From Actinophytocola gossypii (GTDB lineage Bacteria; Actinomycetota; Actinomycetes; Mycobacteriales; Pseudonocardiaceae): DNA of 64,000 nucleotides. The position numbers were made by a program, and so were the translations under genes. The DNA lies in NCBI RefSeq assembly GCF_025165815.1, contig NZ_JAFFZE010000009.1:1-64000 (forward strand), read 5' to 3'. The notes under the pieces were generated by a model. The model saw only the letters and a program-made list of their open reading frames with translations, searched no databases and was not told the DNA's origin. Positions 17,973 through 26,515 of the stretch are shown piece after piece; within the stretch, counting starts at the first letter, position 1; each line of letters opens with the position of its first letter.

Positions 17973-17990
17973 TTTCGGCCCGGACCGCTA
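17973..17990 (+). promoter_or_regulatory. Regulon operator F
   Basis: TTTCGGCCCGGACCGCTA fits the consensus with the conserved GGACCG. It ends 17 bp before the ATG of the solute-binding protein gene, placing the importer under the same control as the enzymes. Confidence 0.65.
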
Positions 17991-18007
17991 TTAGGAAGGA
18001 CGCGCCC

Positions 18008-19246
18008 ATGAGGAAGGTGGCACTGGCCGGCCTGGCGCTCTCGATCGGCCTGCTCGGCGCGGCATGCGGGGACTCCGAGGCCGGTGACGGTTCCTCGGTC
18101 ACCATGTGGATGTACCCGGTCATCGCCGACCAGGAGGCCAGCCGCACGTTCTGGTCGGAGTTCGAGACGGAGTTCGAGGACGCCAACCCCGACATCGACC
18201 TGACCATCGAGCTCCAGCCCTGGGACGGCCGGCAGGAGACGATCTCGACCGCGCTCGCCTCGGGCACCGGCTTCGACATCGTCCTGCTCGGTCCCGACCA
18301 GATCCCCCAGCACGCCGAGCAGGGCTCGCTGGTGCCGGTGGACGACATGGTCGCCGACTCCGTCGACGCGTTCCTGCCCAACGCCGTCGAGTCCCTCAGC
18401 GTCGACGGCACGCTGTACGGCGTTCCGATCTACCACACGGTCGTGACGCCCGTGTACAACAAGAAGGTGTTCGCCGAGGCCGGCATCACCGAGCCGCCGG
18501 CGACCTGGGACGACCTGCTGGCCGCCGCCGGCCCGCTGGCCGAGAAGGGCATCCCGGTCTTCGACTACCCGGGCGACCCGGAGGAGACCCTCAACCTCAC
18601 CTTCTACCCCCTGCTGTGGCAGGCCGGCGGCCAGATCTTCGCCGACGACGGCAAGTCCGTGGCCTTCGACCAGGCGCCCGGTGTGGCCGCGCTCCAGTTC
18701 CTGGCCGACCTCCGCGAGGCCGGCGGGCTGCCGCCGGACGCGCCGACGGTCAAGAACTCCCTGGAGGGACGGCCGTTCACCAGCGGCGAGAGCGGTGTCC
18801 TGCAGGCGGCCGACCTGGCCACGGCCAACCAGCTGATCGACTCCCTCGGCGCGGACACCGCGGTGCCGATCCCGCCGCTGACCGGCGAGGAGCAGGTGAC
18901 CTTCGGCATCCCCGGCTCGCTGGTGGTGTCGCACGCGACCGAGAGCCAGGACGCGGTCGCCGAGGTGCTCCGGTTCGTCTCCAGCGCCGAGACCGCCACG
19001 AAGCTGGCGGAGGCGTCCGGCTTCTTCCCCGCGCGGTCCGATGTCGACATGCCAGCCGACGGTCCGCACGTGGACGTGTTCGCCGACGCGCTCGAGCACG
19101 CCTACCCCGGCGACGCGCACCCGCAGGCCCGGCAGGTGATGTCGATCCTGGCCCCGCAGGTCCAGGCCGTGCTGACCGGGGACAAGACGCCCGAGCAGGC
19201 GCTGGCCGACGCCGCCGCCGAGGCGAACCCCATCCTCGCCGGGTGA
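18008..19246 (+). CDS. ABC sugar-type solute-binding lipoprotein (412 aa)
   Basis: A lipoprotein signal peptide (MRKVALAGLALSIGLLGAAC) is followed by an extracellular binding-protein fold of the carbohydrate family 1 type, with landmarks such as GTGFDIVLLGPDQI, NKKVFAEAGITEPPATWDDLL and a C-terminal tail of ALADAAAEAN. AGGAAGGA precedes the ATG. It captures the regulon's substrate at the cell surface and hands it to the two permeases that follow directly. A regulon operator sits just upstream. The ligand cannot be read from the sequence. Confidence 0.9.
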   Translation: MRKVALAGLALSIGLLGAACGDSEAGDGSSVTMWMYPVIADQEASRTFWSEFETEFEDANPDIDLTIELQPWDGRQETISTALASGTGFDIVLLGPDQIPQHAEQGSLVPVDDMVADSVDAFLPNAVESLSVDGTLYGVPIYHTVVTPVYNKKVFAEAGITEPPATWDDLLAAAGPLAEKGIPVFDYPGDPEETLNLTFYPLLWQAGGQIFADDGKSVAFDQAPGVAALQFLADLREAGGLPPDAPTVKNSLEGRPFTSGESGVLQAADLATANQLIDSLGADTAVPIPPLTGEEQVTFGIPGSLVVSHATESQDAVAEVLRFVSSAETATKLAEASGFFPARSDVDMPADGPHVDVFADALEHAYPGDAHPQARQVMSILAPQVQAVLTGDKTPEQALADAAAEANPILAG

Positions 19247-20202
19247 CACGCGTGGTCGGGACACGGACCAGGACCAAGTCCGGCGGGACCGGGCGCGCGG
19301 CGGACCGGCGGCGCCGCGCACCGGACCGCCGCCCCTGGCGCGCACGACTACGGGAGCCCGCCACCGGGTTGCTGTTCGTGCTGCCGATGCTCGTGTTGTT
19401 CGTGGTGTTCCGATTCCTGCCCATCGCCGGGTCGGTGGGGATGAGCTTCACCGACTACCGGATCAACGGCCAGTGGGACCCGGTCGGCCTGGAGAACTAC
19501 AGCCGGCTGCTGTCCGACCCGGTCTTCCTGGCCAGCCTCCGGGTCACGCTGGTGTACGCGGTGATCTACGTTCCGCTCACCGTCGGCGCGGCGCTCGGCA
19601 CGGCGTTGCTGCTCAACGCGCTGGTGTTCGCCCGGGGCCTGTTCCGGGGCGTGCTGTTCCTGCCGTACGTGACCAGCTTCGTGCTCGCCGGCGTGATCTG
19701 GCGCTGGGTGTACGAGTTCGACGGGCTGATCAACGGGTTGCTGGTCAAGTTCGGCCTGGAGCCGGTCGGGTTCCTCCAGGAGTCGGAGCTCGTGCTGCCC
19801 TCGCTGGCGGTGGTCGCCGCCTGGCGGGGGTTCGGGTACTCGATGCTGATCCTGCTGGCCGGGCTCAAGTCGATCCCCACGTCCTATCTGGAGGCGGCCC
19901 GGGTCGACGGCGCCGGCACCTGGCAGCGGTTCCGGTACGTCGTGCTCCCGCAGCTGCGTCCGGTGCTGTTCTTCGTGGTGGTCATCGAGACGATCGCCGC
20001 GTTCCAGGTGTTCGACACCATCTACGTGATGACCGGCGGCGGCCCGACCAGGGCCAGCTACAGCCTCGTCTACGCCCTGTTCGACCAGGGCTTCCAGTTC
20101 TTCGACTTCGGCTACGCCGCGACCATGGGCATCGGCCTGTTCGTGGTCATCCTGGTGATCTCACTGGTCCAGCGGTGGCTGCTCGACCGGGAGACGAAAT
20201 GA
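19243..20202 (+). CDS. ABC sugar transporter permease, MalF/UgpA type (319 aa)
   Basis: An integral membrane permease with about six transmembrane segments after a basic N-terminal stretch. The cytoplasmic EAA loop that docks to the ATPase is visible (YLEAARVDGAGTWQRF followed by LPQL). I chose the GTG at 19243, which gives the GTGA overlap typical of this operon; GTG 19252 is possible. It works with the binding protein at 18008 and the permease at 20199. No ATPase gene is present in the region, so a shared MsiK-type ATPase elsewhere in the genome is the likely energiser. Confidence 0.9.
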   Translation: MTRVVGTRTRTKSGGTGRAADRRRRAPDRRPWRARLREPATGLLFVLPMLVLFVVFRFLPIAGSVGMSFTDYRINGQWDPVGLENYSRLLSDPVFLASLRVTLVYAVIYVPLTVGAALGTALLLNALVFARGLFRGVLFLPYVTSFVLAGVIWRWVYEFDGLINGLLVKFGLEPVGFLQESELVLPSLAVVAAWRGFGYSMLILLAGLKSIPTSYLEAARVDGAGTWQRFRYVVLPQLRPVLFFVVVIETIAAFQVFDTIYVMTGGGPTRASYSLVYALFDQGFQFFDFGYAATMGIGLFVVILVISLVQRWLLDRETK

Positions 20203-21023
20203 CCACGCGCACCCACCGCACACCCCAGCAGTGGGCACTGGTCGCGCTGCTGGCGGTCATCGCCCTGCTCACCGTGGCGCCGTTCCTCGTGATGCTGCTG
20301 CTCGCGCTCTCGCCGCCGGACGTGCAGAGCATCCCGCAGGAGATGCCGAGCGAGCTGACCACCGAGAACCTGACCGGCGTGCTGTCCTCGCACGGCATGG
20401 TCCGCTGGACGCTGAACTCGGCGATCTACTCGGTCGCGTCGGTGGTGGTCATCCTGATCACCGCGGCGATGGCCGGCTACGCGTTCGCCAAGAAGCGCTT
20501 CCCGGGCCGGGACGTGCTGCTGTGGTCGTTCCTGGCCACCCTCATGGTGCCGTTCCAGGCGATGCTGATCCCGATGTTCGTGTTGGTCACCGAGTTGGAC
20601 GGGGTGGACACGTTCTGGGGGCTGATCGTTCCCACGCTGGCCAACTCGCAGGCGGTGTTCCTGATGCGACAGTTCATTCGGGACCTGCCGGACGAGCTGT
20701 TCGACGCGGCCAAGGTCGACGGCGCGTCGGAGTGGTGGGTCTTCTGGCGGCTGGTGCTGCCGCTGACCAAGCCCATCCTGGCGACCCTCGGCGTGTTCGT
20801 GTTCCTCTGGCACTGGAACGACTTCCTGTGGCCGCTGGTCGTGGCGCAGAGCGACGAGATGCGCACGCTGACCGTCGGACTGGCCACTTTGCACGGTCAG
20901 AACGTCACCACGGCCGAGCTGATGGCCGCCGCCACGGTCAGCGTGGTGCCGTGTCTGCTGGTCTTCTGGCTGCTGCAGCGGTACCTGGTGAACAGCATCA
21001 CGATGAGCGGGCTCAAGGGCTGA
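20199..21023 (+). CDS. ABC sugar transporter permease, MalG/UgpE type (274 aa)
   Basis: The second membrane subunit of the importer has six predicted transmembrane segments and the EAA loop (LFDAAKVDGASEWWVFW then LPLTKP). It starts inside the stop codon of the first permease gene (ATGA), so the two are translated together. The C-terminus NSITMSGLKG is typical of this subfamily. The aldolase-type gene follows 25 bp downstream. Confidence 0.92.
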   Translation: MTTRTHRTPQQWALVALLAVIALLTVAPFLVMLLLALSPPDVQSIPQEMPSELTTENLTGVLSSHGMVRWTLNSAIYSVASVVVILITAAMAGYAFAKKRFPGRDVLLWSFLATLMVPFQAMLIPMFVLVTELDGVDTFWGLIVPTLANSQAVFLMRQFIRDLPDELFDAAKVDGASEWWVFWRLVLPLTKPILATLGVFVFLWHWNDFLWPLVVAQSDEMRTLTVGLATLHGQNVTTAELMAAATVSVVPCLLVFWLLQRYLVNSITMSGLKG

Positions 21024-21048
21024 CCGGCGACACCGGTAGGTTGAGGCG

Positions 21049-21957
21049 ATGCAGCCCGACCAGCGGGTCGCCGAGCTGGCCGGCCGGCTTCGTGGTCGGC
21101 TGGTGGCCGCCGCCGCGACCCCGACGGACGGCGGCGGCCGCGTCGACGCCGCCGTCGTCGACGCGTACCTCGCCGGCCTGGTGGCCGACGGCGCCGGCGG
21201 CCTGGCGGTGTGCGCGCACACCGGACGCGGCCCGTACCTCGACCCCACCACCCGGGATCTCCTCGTGCGCCGGGCGCGGTCGCTCGACGTGCCCGTGGTC
21301 GTGGGCGTCGGCGGCCCGGGCGACACCCCCGCCGCGACCCTGGCGGCCGCCGAGCTCGCGGCCGCCGGTGGCGCGGACGCGCTGCTGGTGTTCCCGTCAC
21401 CGGACCCGCTCGACCGGCACGACGCCCTGTGGCGGGCCACCGGGTTGCCGCTCGTCGCCTTCGACCTCTACACCGCGCCCTACCAGGACACCGACCTGCA
21501 CGCGCTCCTCGCCCACCCCGGGGTCGCCGGGGTGAAGACCGCCCGGCTGCACGACGCGATCGCCTGCCAGGCCGCGCTGGCCGCGGCCCGGGACGCGGGC
21601 CGGCTCGCCATCACCGGCGAGGACCGGATGTTCGGGCCGTCGCTCATGTGGGGCGCCGACGCCGCCCTGGTCGGGATCGCCGCCGCGGCGGTGCCGCTGA
21701 CCGCCGGTGTGCTGGACGCCCACGTCGCCGGCCGGTTCGACGAGTTCGTGGTCGCCTCCCGCCGGCTGGACGCGCTCGCGTCGGTCACGTTCCGCCCGCC
21801 CTACGACGGCTACGTGCAACGGATGCTCTGGATCGCCGCCGCCGAGCAGCGGATCCCGCCGGACCACGCCGGCGACGCGCACGGCCCGGACCTGGACCCG
21901 GCCGAGCGGTCCGACGTGCTCACTACCTGGCGGACGCTCGCCGAAACTAGGGTGTGA
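21049..21957 (+). CDS. Dihydrodipicolinate synthase/aldolase family protein 2 (302 aa)
   Basis: A DapA-type TIM-barrel enzyme with the Schiff-base lysine in VAGVKTARLHDA. Like its paralogue at 9118 it has GAGGLAV followed by HT where classic members have GTTGE, so the two form a subgroup with a changed substrate loop. Length is normal for the family. It probably splits a 2-keto-3-deoxy acid or similar intermediate. It sits at the end of the importer operon and overlaps the next gene by four bases (GTGA). Confidence 0.83.
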   Translation: MQPDQRVAELAGRLRGRLVAAAATPTDGGGRVDAAVVDAYLAGLVADGAGGLAVCAHTGRGPYLDPTTRDLLVRRARSLDVPVVVGVGGPGDTPAATLAAAELAAAGGADALLVFPSPDPLDRHDALWRATGLPLVAFDLYTAPYQDTDLHALLAHPGVAGVKTARLHDAIACQAALAAARDAGRLAITGEDRMFGPSLMWGADAALVGIAAAAVPLTAGVLDAHVAGRFDEFVVASRRLDALASVTFRPPYDGYVQRMLWIAAAEQRIPPDHAGDAHGPDLDPAERSDVLTTWRTLAETRV

Positions 21958-22871
21958 CCATGCGGATCGCGCTCGCCGGACTGGCCACCAGCCATCCGTT
22001 CACCGACGCCGGCACCCTCGCCGGGCACGCCGAGCTGGTCGCCTGGGAGGACGACCCGGAGCGGCGGGCCAGGTTCCAGGCCGAGCACCCGACGGCGCGG
22101 TTCACCCGGGACCTCACCGAGCTGCTCGCCACCGAGCCGGACGGGGTCGTGCTCACGGTGCCGACACCGGGCCTGGCCGACGCCCTGGCCCTGGTCCTCG
22201 CCGCCGATCTGCCGTGTCTGGTCAACAAGCCGGCCGCGGCCACCCCGGAGCAGCTCCGGCGGATCGACGGCGTCGCCGCGGTCGCACCCCACCGGGTGAT
22301 GTCGACGTCGGTGCTGCGGTTCGCGCCCGCGTTCCGGGACTGGTCGGTCGACCGGGACGACGTGCTCGCCGTTCGCGCCACCGTCCGGCACGACGTGAGC
22401 CTGTGGGCGTCCGGCTACAACCCCTGGCAGGACGACCCGGCGGCGGGCGGCGGCACCCTGGTCACCATGGGGATCCACGGGCTCGAGCTGCTGGTGTCGC
22501 TGCTCGGCCCGGAGGTGCGGCTCGCCGGCGTCACCACCGCGCTGCGCCAGCACACCGGCCTGCGGTCCGAGGACACCGCCGTGCTCGCCCTGAGCTGGGA
22601 CGACGGCGTCCCCGGCACCGTGGAGGTGATCGGCGCGACCGACGTCGAGTCCTACACCGTCGCCGTGCACACCCGCGCCGGCGTGGCCACGACCGTGATC
22701 GAGCCGGGACCGGACCCGGTCGAGGGGCTGGGCTACCGAGCCACCATCGAGGCGTTCCTCGACCTGGTGCGCACCGGGACGAGCCCGGTCCCGTGGACCC
22801 AGACCCGCGCGATCCTGGACGTGCTCACCGCCGCGCGCGACAGCACCGCCCCGTTGGCGCATCGTCGGTGA
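21954..22871 (+). CDS. Gfo/Idh/MocA family oxidoreductase (305 aa)
   Basis: An N-terminal dinucleotide-binding domain begins RIALAGLATSHPF and contains the KPAAATPEQ segment that places the catalytic lysine in this family. The C-terminal half is the alpha/beta substrate domain (GGGTLVTMGIHGLELL). Members oxidise or reduce sugars, inositols and sugar acids with NAD(P). The GTG at 21954 overlaps the previous stop (GTGA), and an ATG two codons later is an equally good start. It is the last gene of the catabolic regulon. Confidence 0.88.
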   Translation: MTMRIALAGLATSHPFTDAGTLAGHAELVAWEDDPERRARFQAEHPTARFTRDLTELLATEPDGVVLTVPTPGLADALALVLAADLPCLVNKPAAATPEQLRRIDGVAAVAPHRVMSTSVLRFAPAFRDWSVDRDDVLAVRATVRHDVSLWASGYNPWQDDPAAGGGTLVTMGIHGLELLVSLLGPEVRLAGVTTALRQHTGLRSEDTAVLALSWDDGVPGTVEVIGATDVESYTVAVHTRAGVATTVIEPGPDPVEGLGYRATIEAFLDLVRTGTSPVPWTQTRAILDVLTAARDSTAPLAHRR

Positions 22872-22962
22872 CGTCGGGGGCGTCGAGGCGCCGCGGCAGA
22901 GGGCCGACGGTCACGTCCTGACGTGCGTGGGCTGCCCGCCGTCCATGCCCGGAGTTCCATGG

Positions 22963-24066
22963 TCACCTCGTGTCCGGAGCGCACAACACCAGCGCGGCAT
23001 TGATCCCGCTGAAGGCCACGCTGTTGGACACCGCGACCCGCGGTCCGGTCGCCGTGCTCGTGCGGCCGGCCAGTCGGGGTGCGTTGGGCAGGGGGGTGAC
23101 CAGGTTCGGGTTCGGGTGCACGAAGCCGTCGCGTAGTTGGACGATCGTGGCGATCAGCTCGGTGAGTCCGGCCGCGCCGAGGCCGTGTCCGACCAGGCCC
23201 TTGGTGGAGTTGACCAGCGGGCCGGTGCCGAAGACGTCGACAAGTGCGGTCGCCTCCGCGGCGTCCCCGGCGACCGAGCCGGTACCGTGAGCGTTCACGT
23301 AGTCCACAGCGGACGGACGGATGCCGGCGTCGGCCAGTGCGCGGCGCATCGCCTCGGCCTGGCCGGAAGGGTCCGGCGCGGTGCCACGCCTGCCGTCCAG
23401 CCGCTGGCCGTACCCGCTCAGCCAGGCCAGCGCCTGTCCCCGACGCCGCAGCACCACCGACGCGGCCGCCTGGACGTAGCAGAAGCCGTCGCGGGCCTCG
23501 TCGAACGGCCGGCAGACGCCCTCGGTCATGGCACCGCTGGACAGCAGCGCCCGCCGTTCCGCACCGGACAGCTCGTTCGCCGGCGCCACCACCACGCAGG
23601 TGTCCACCTCGCCGGACCGGATCAGGCGTGCGCCGGCGATCACCGCGAGCGTTCCGCTGGCCGACGCGCCGCCCACCGTGCACCCCTCACCGCGGATCCC
23701 GGTCGCCTCACTGACCACGCCGAGCACGTCCGTGTCCAGGTAGGCCATCGCGTGCGACGGTCGGACGCTGCCCGGGCGCTCGTTGAACCGTTGCCAGACT
23801 CCGGCGTGGTAGTCGAGGGCGAGGTTGTTGCCGGCGACCACCAGCGCGGCCGACTCCAGCTCCGCCGCGGTGAGCCCCGCGGCGCGCATCGCCGCTACGG
23901 CCACGGCCGCACCGCTGCGTGCCGGCAGCGCGGATCGTCCCGGCGCGGTGACGGTGAACCCCGGATCCGCCACGACACCGGCGGCGAGCGCGTCGGCGAA
24001 CGCCGGCACGGTGTCGGCCAGCGCGTTGCGCACGGCCATGCCGGTGACCGCGACCGGTGTGCTCAC
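22963..24066 (-). CDS. Decarboxylating ketosynthase (active-site Cys to Ser) of an HCS cassette (367 aa)
   Basis: The protein has a ketosynthase fold, but the active-site motif (T)ACSSG is ASASG, with Ser135 in place of the nucleophilic cysteine. The two histidines are kept (NAHGTGS and KGLVGHGLGAAG). In polyketide beta-branching cassettes a free-standing KS with this exchange decarboxylates malonyl-ACP to acetyl-ACP for the HMG-CoA-synthase homologue. The GTG start overlaps the stop of the upstream KS (GTGA). It is the last gene of the nine-gene operon. The role is assigned from family knowledge plus context. Confidence 0.82.
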   Translation of the reverse strand: MSTPVAVTGMAVRNALADTVPAFADALAAGVVADPGFTVTAPGRSALPARSGAAVAVAAMRAAGLTAAELESAALVVAGNNLALDYHAGVWQRFNERPGSVRPSHAMAYLDTDVLGVVSEATGIRGEGCTVGGASASGTLAVIAGARLIRSGEVDTCVVVAPANELSGAERRALLSSGAMTEGVCRPFDEARDGFCYVQAAASVVLRRRGQALAWLSGYGQRLDGRRGTAPDPSGQAEAMRRALADAGIRPSAVDYVNAHGTGSVAGDAAEATALVDVFGTGPLVNSTKGLVGHGLGAAGLTELIATIVQLRDGFVHPNPNLVTPLPNAPRLAGRTSTATGPRVAVSNSVAFSGINAALVLCAPDTR

Positions 24067-25751
24067 CCCGCCCGCCGGCGCGCGGTCTCCGGCGCGAATC
24101 CCAGGTGCGTCCGCCGGAAGACCGTGCCCGGCAGCGACAGCCGCACCGCTGGCGGCGTGATCCAACAGGCCGCCCAGTCGAGCTCGCCGCCGTTCACCCA
24201 CGTCCGGTAGGCCGGCCCCGGCTCCGGCAGGGCCCGCAGCCCGGTACGCAGCTCCGCCAGCGAGCTCGCCTCGACGACCGCCCGTGCCGGCAGCTGCTCC
24301 CGCCCTGCCTGCATGGTCCACGCCACCGAGTTGAGGTCGCAGCCCGGTGGCGGATCGGCCAGGAAGTCCGCCAGCTCAGCGGCGCGCGCACCCAGCGAGG
24401 CCTCGTCGGCCGCGGACAGCGGCACGGCGACCCGCCCGGCTCGCCACCGCCCGGCCGAGGCCCGCCGGGCCGGAGACTCCTCCACCACCAAGTGCCCGTT
24501 GGACCCGCCGATACCGAACGAGCTCACCCCGACCCGCCTCGGGGCACTGCCGGCCGGCCAGTCGATGACGCTGCCCGGCGGGGCGGACGGGTCGTGTCGC
24601 ACGGCGAGGTCGGCTCCCACCGAGAGAATGCCGGCGGCGGTGGGGATCTGGCCGTGCCGCAGTACCAGCACAGCCTTGACGAGACTCGCGACAGCGGCGG
24701 CGCTCTCCAGATGCCCGATGACAGCCTTGACGGACCCGACCCACGTTCTCCCGTCCGGTCCCGCCCTGCCTCGTGCCCCGGGCGGGAGCGTGGCTAGCAG
24801 TCTGCGGATACCGTCCACCTCGACCGCGTCGGCACTGGTGCCCGGTGCGTGCGCCTCGACGTAACCGATGTCCGAAGCAGACAGACCGGCCTGCCGGAGC
24901 GCGCGCTGGACCAGCCCCACCTGGGAGTCGGCGTCCGGTCTGATCAGCCCCCCACGCCGACCGTCGTGATTGGTGGCCGCGCCGCGGATCACCGCGGCGA
25001 CCGGGTCCCCGTCGGCAAGCGCGTCATCGAGCCGTTTCAGCACCAGGCTCACCACGCCCTCCCCCCGGACATAGCCGTCGGCGCCGTCGGTGAACGGCCG
25101 ACACGACCCGGACGGCGACAGCGCACCGGCGTGCGCCAGCGTGGCCGGCATGACCCCGGACAGGCACAGGTTGGCGGAGCCGACCAGGGCGACGTCGAGA
25201 TCCCCTGCGCGCAGGCTGGCGACCGCCATGGTCAATGCGGAGAGTCCGCTGGAGCAGCCGGTGTCCACCGTGTAGCTGGGGCCGCGGAAGTCGTAGTGGT
25301 AGGAGAGCCGGTTGGACAGGTAGGTCGGCAGCGCTCCGATGGCCGTGTAGCGGTCGAGCACCCCTTCGCTGATCATCCGGTCGCGAAAGTCGTTGGTGGC
25401 GGACCCCACGAAGACACCCACGTCGAGGCCACGCAAGCTGCCCGGTGCGATCGCCGCGGACTCCATGGCCCGCCAGCTGGTCTCCAGCAGCAGGCGCTGC
25501 TGCGGATCCATCCACACCGCCATGCGCCGGCCGATGCCGAAGAACTTCGCGTCGAAGCAGCTGATGTCGTCGAGCAGGGCTGCGGTCAGGCCGGCCGGCC
25601 CGACCTGCCCGGCCGGGTAACCCACGAGGCGATCCGCCGGCACCTGCCGGGTCTTCGGCGCGCCCACGGTCAGCGTCCGCCAGAACTCGTCGGCCGTGTC
25701 GCTGCCGGGTAGCCGAAAGTCCATACCCACGATGGCGACAGGAGTGCTCAT
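24063..25751 (-). CDS. Stand-alone ketosynthase with C-terminal linker, trans-AT-PKS-like (562 aa)
   Basis: A full catalytic ketosynthase: Cys in VDTGCSSGL, the first histidine in EAHAPGTSADAVE and the second in KAVIGHLESAAA. About 120 residues follow the KS core (from around VPLSAADEASL) and resemble the linker after KS domains of modular PKSs, truncated before any other domain. This enzyme should make the beta-ketoacyl-ACP that the HCS cassette then branches. No acyltransferase is fused or adjacent, so malonyl units must come from a trans-acting or fatty-acid-synthase transacylase. The ATG start overlaps the stop of the ECH2 gene. Confidence 0.88.
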   Translation of the reverse strand: MSTPVAIVGMDFRLPGSDTADEFWRTLTVGAPKTRQVPADRLVGYPAGQVGPAGLTAALLDDISCFDAKFFGIGRRMAVWMDPQQRLLLETSWRAMESAAIAPGSLRGLDVGVFVGSATNDFRDRMISEGVLDRYTAIGALPTYLSNRLSYHYDFRGPSYTVDTGCSSGLSALTMAVASLRAGDLDVALVGSANLCLSGVMPATLAHAGALSPSGSCRPFTDGADGYVRGEGVVSLVLKRLDDALADGDPVAAVIRGAATNHDGRRGGLIRPDADSQVGLVQRALRQAGLSASDIGYVEAHAPGTSADAVEVDGIRRLLATLPPGARGRAGPDGRTWVGSVKAVIGHLESAAAVASLVKAVLVLRHGQIPTAAGILSVGADLAVRHDPSAPPGSVIDWPAGSAPRRVGVSSFGIGGSNGHLVVEESPARRASAGRWRAGRVAVPLSAADEASLGARAAELADFLADPPPGCDLNSVAWTMQAGREQLPARAVVEASSLAELRTGLRALPEPGPAYRTWVNGGELDWAACWITPPAVRLSLPGTVFRRTHLGFAPETARRRAG

Positions 25752-26515
25752 GGCCTCAGCTCCTCGGCTCGCCCGTAGCGATCACCGACCAGTGCGAGCC
25801 GGTCGGCCGCGGCCCACGAACGCTCGTGCGGGCCGGTCTCCACTTCGATGGCCGCGTCACCAGCGGCCAGCACCTGACCGGCGAGCTGCGCCTTCATCAG
25901 CTCCAGGGCACGACGGGGCGCCCGGGCGATTCGCTCCGCCTCGGCCAGTGCCACCGCGACCACGTCGTCGTGCGGGACGATCCGTACCGGCGCGCCTCGG
26001 TCGCGCAGCTCCGCGCCGCGGTACGCCCGCGCCGTCAACAGGAGCTCGGTGCCCAGGGTGGAGCCCAGCCGGGCAGGCAGCAGCCAGGTCGTGCCGTAGG
26101 CCGGTGCCAGGCCGAAGTTGAGAAAGTTCGCCGCGTACATCGAACGCTCGCTGAGGATCGGGATGTCGGCGTACAAACCCTGGGACAGCCCACCGCCGAC
26201 GGCGTGCCCGCGCATGGCCGCCACCACCGGCAGCGGACAGTGCACGAACGCCCGGACGAACGGCTCGACGTCGACCGGGTCCGCCGCGGCCAGGTACTCG
26301 CGGCTGGCGCCGCAGGAGAACCTGTCCGGCAACCCGGTGACCACCACCGCGTGCACCGTCGGGTCGGTCGCGACCACGGCCAGCACGTCTTCCAGCCCGG
26401 CGCTCAGTGCCGGGGAGATGGTGTTGCCACTCGCCTCGTCCGCCATGGTCACCAGTGCGACCCGCCCGGTCCGCAGCAGCCGAACCGGACCGAACGCTCG
26501 CGTCGCGGTCGTCAT
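25748..26515 (-). CDS. Enoyl-CoA hydratase family, ECH2-type decarboxylase (PksI/CurF-like, 255 aa)
   Basis: A crotonase-fold enzyme with the oxyanion-hole glycine motif GHAVGGGLSQGLYAD and the ECH2-specific stretch NFLNFGLAPAYGTTWLLPARLG, which closely follows the pattern of PksI-type proteins. In beta-branching cassettes ECH2 decarboxylates 3-methylglutaconyl-ACP to a beta-methyl enoyl-ACP. ATG 26515 overlaps the stop of the ECH1 gene by four bases, and its own stop overlaps the KS start. Residue-level evidence favours ECH2 over ECH1. Confidence 0.87.
   Translation of the reverse strand: MTTATRAFGPVRLLRTGRVALVTMADEASGNTISPALSAGLEDVLAVVATDPTVHAVVVTGLPDRFSCGASREYLAAADPVDVEPFVRAFVHCPLPVVAAMRGHAVGGGLSQGLYADIPILSERSMYAANFLNFGLAPAYGTTWLLPARLGSTLGTELLLTARAYRGAELRDRGAPVRIVPHDDVVAVALAEAERIARAPRRALELMKAQLAGQVLAAGDAAIEVETGPHERSWAAADRLALVGDRYGRAEELRP

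Noticed and set aside
17960-17978. An extra regulon half-site (TTCCGG) upstream of operator F
   Set aside because: The second arm (CCG at the right spacing) is absent, so it does not meet the consensus.
22872-22962. Possible terminator between the Gfo/Idh gene and the KS operon
   Set aside because: I could not find a convincing stem-loop in this 91-bp convergent gap.
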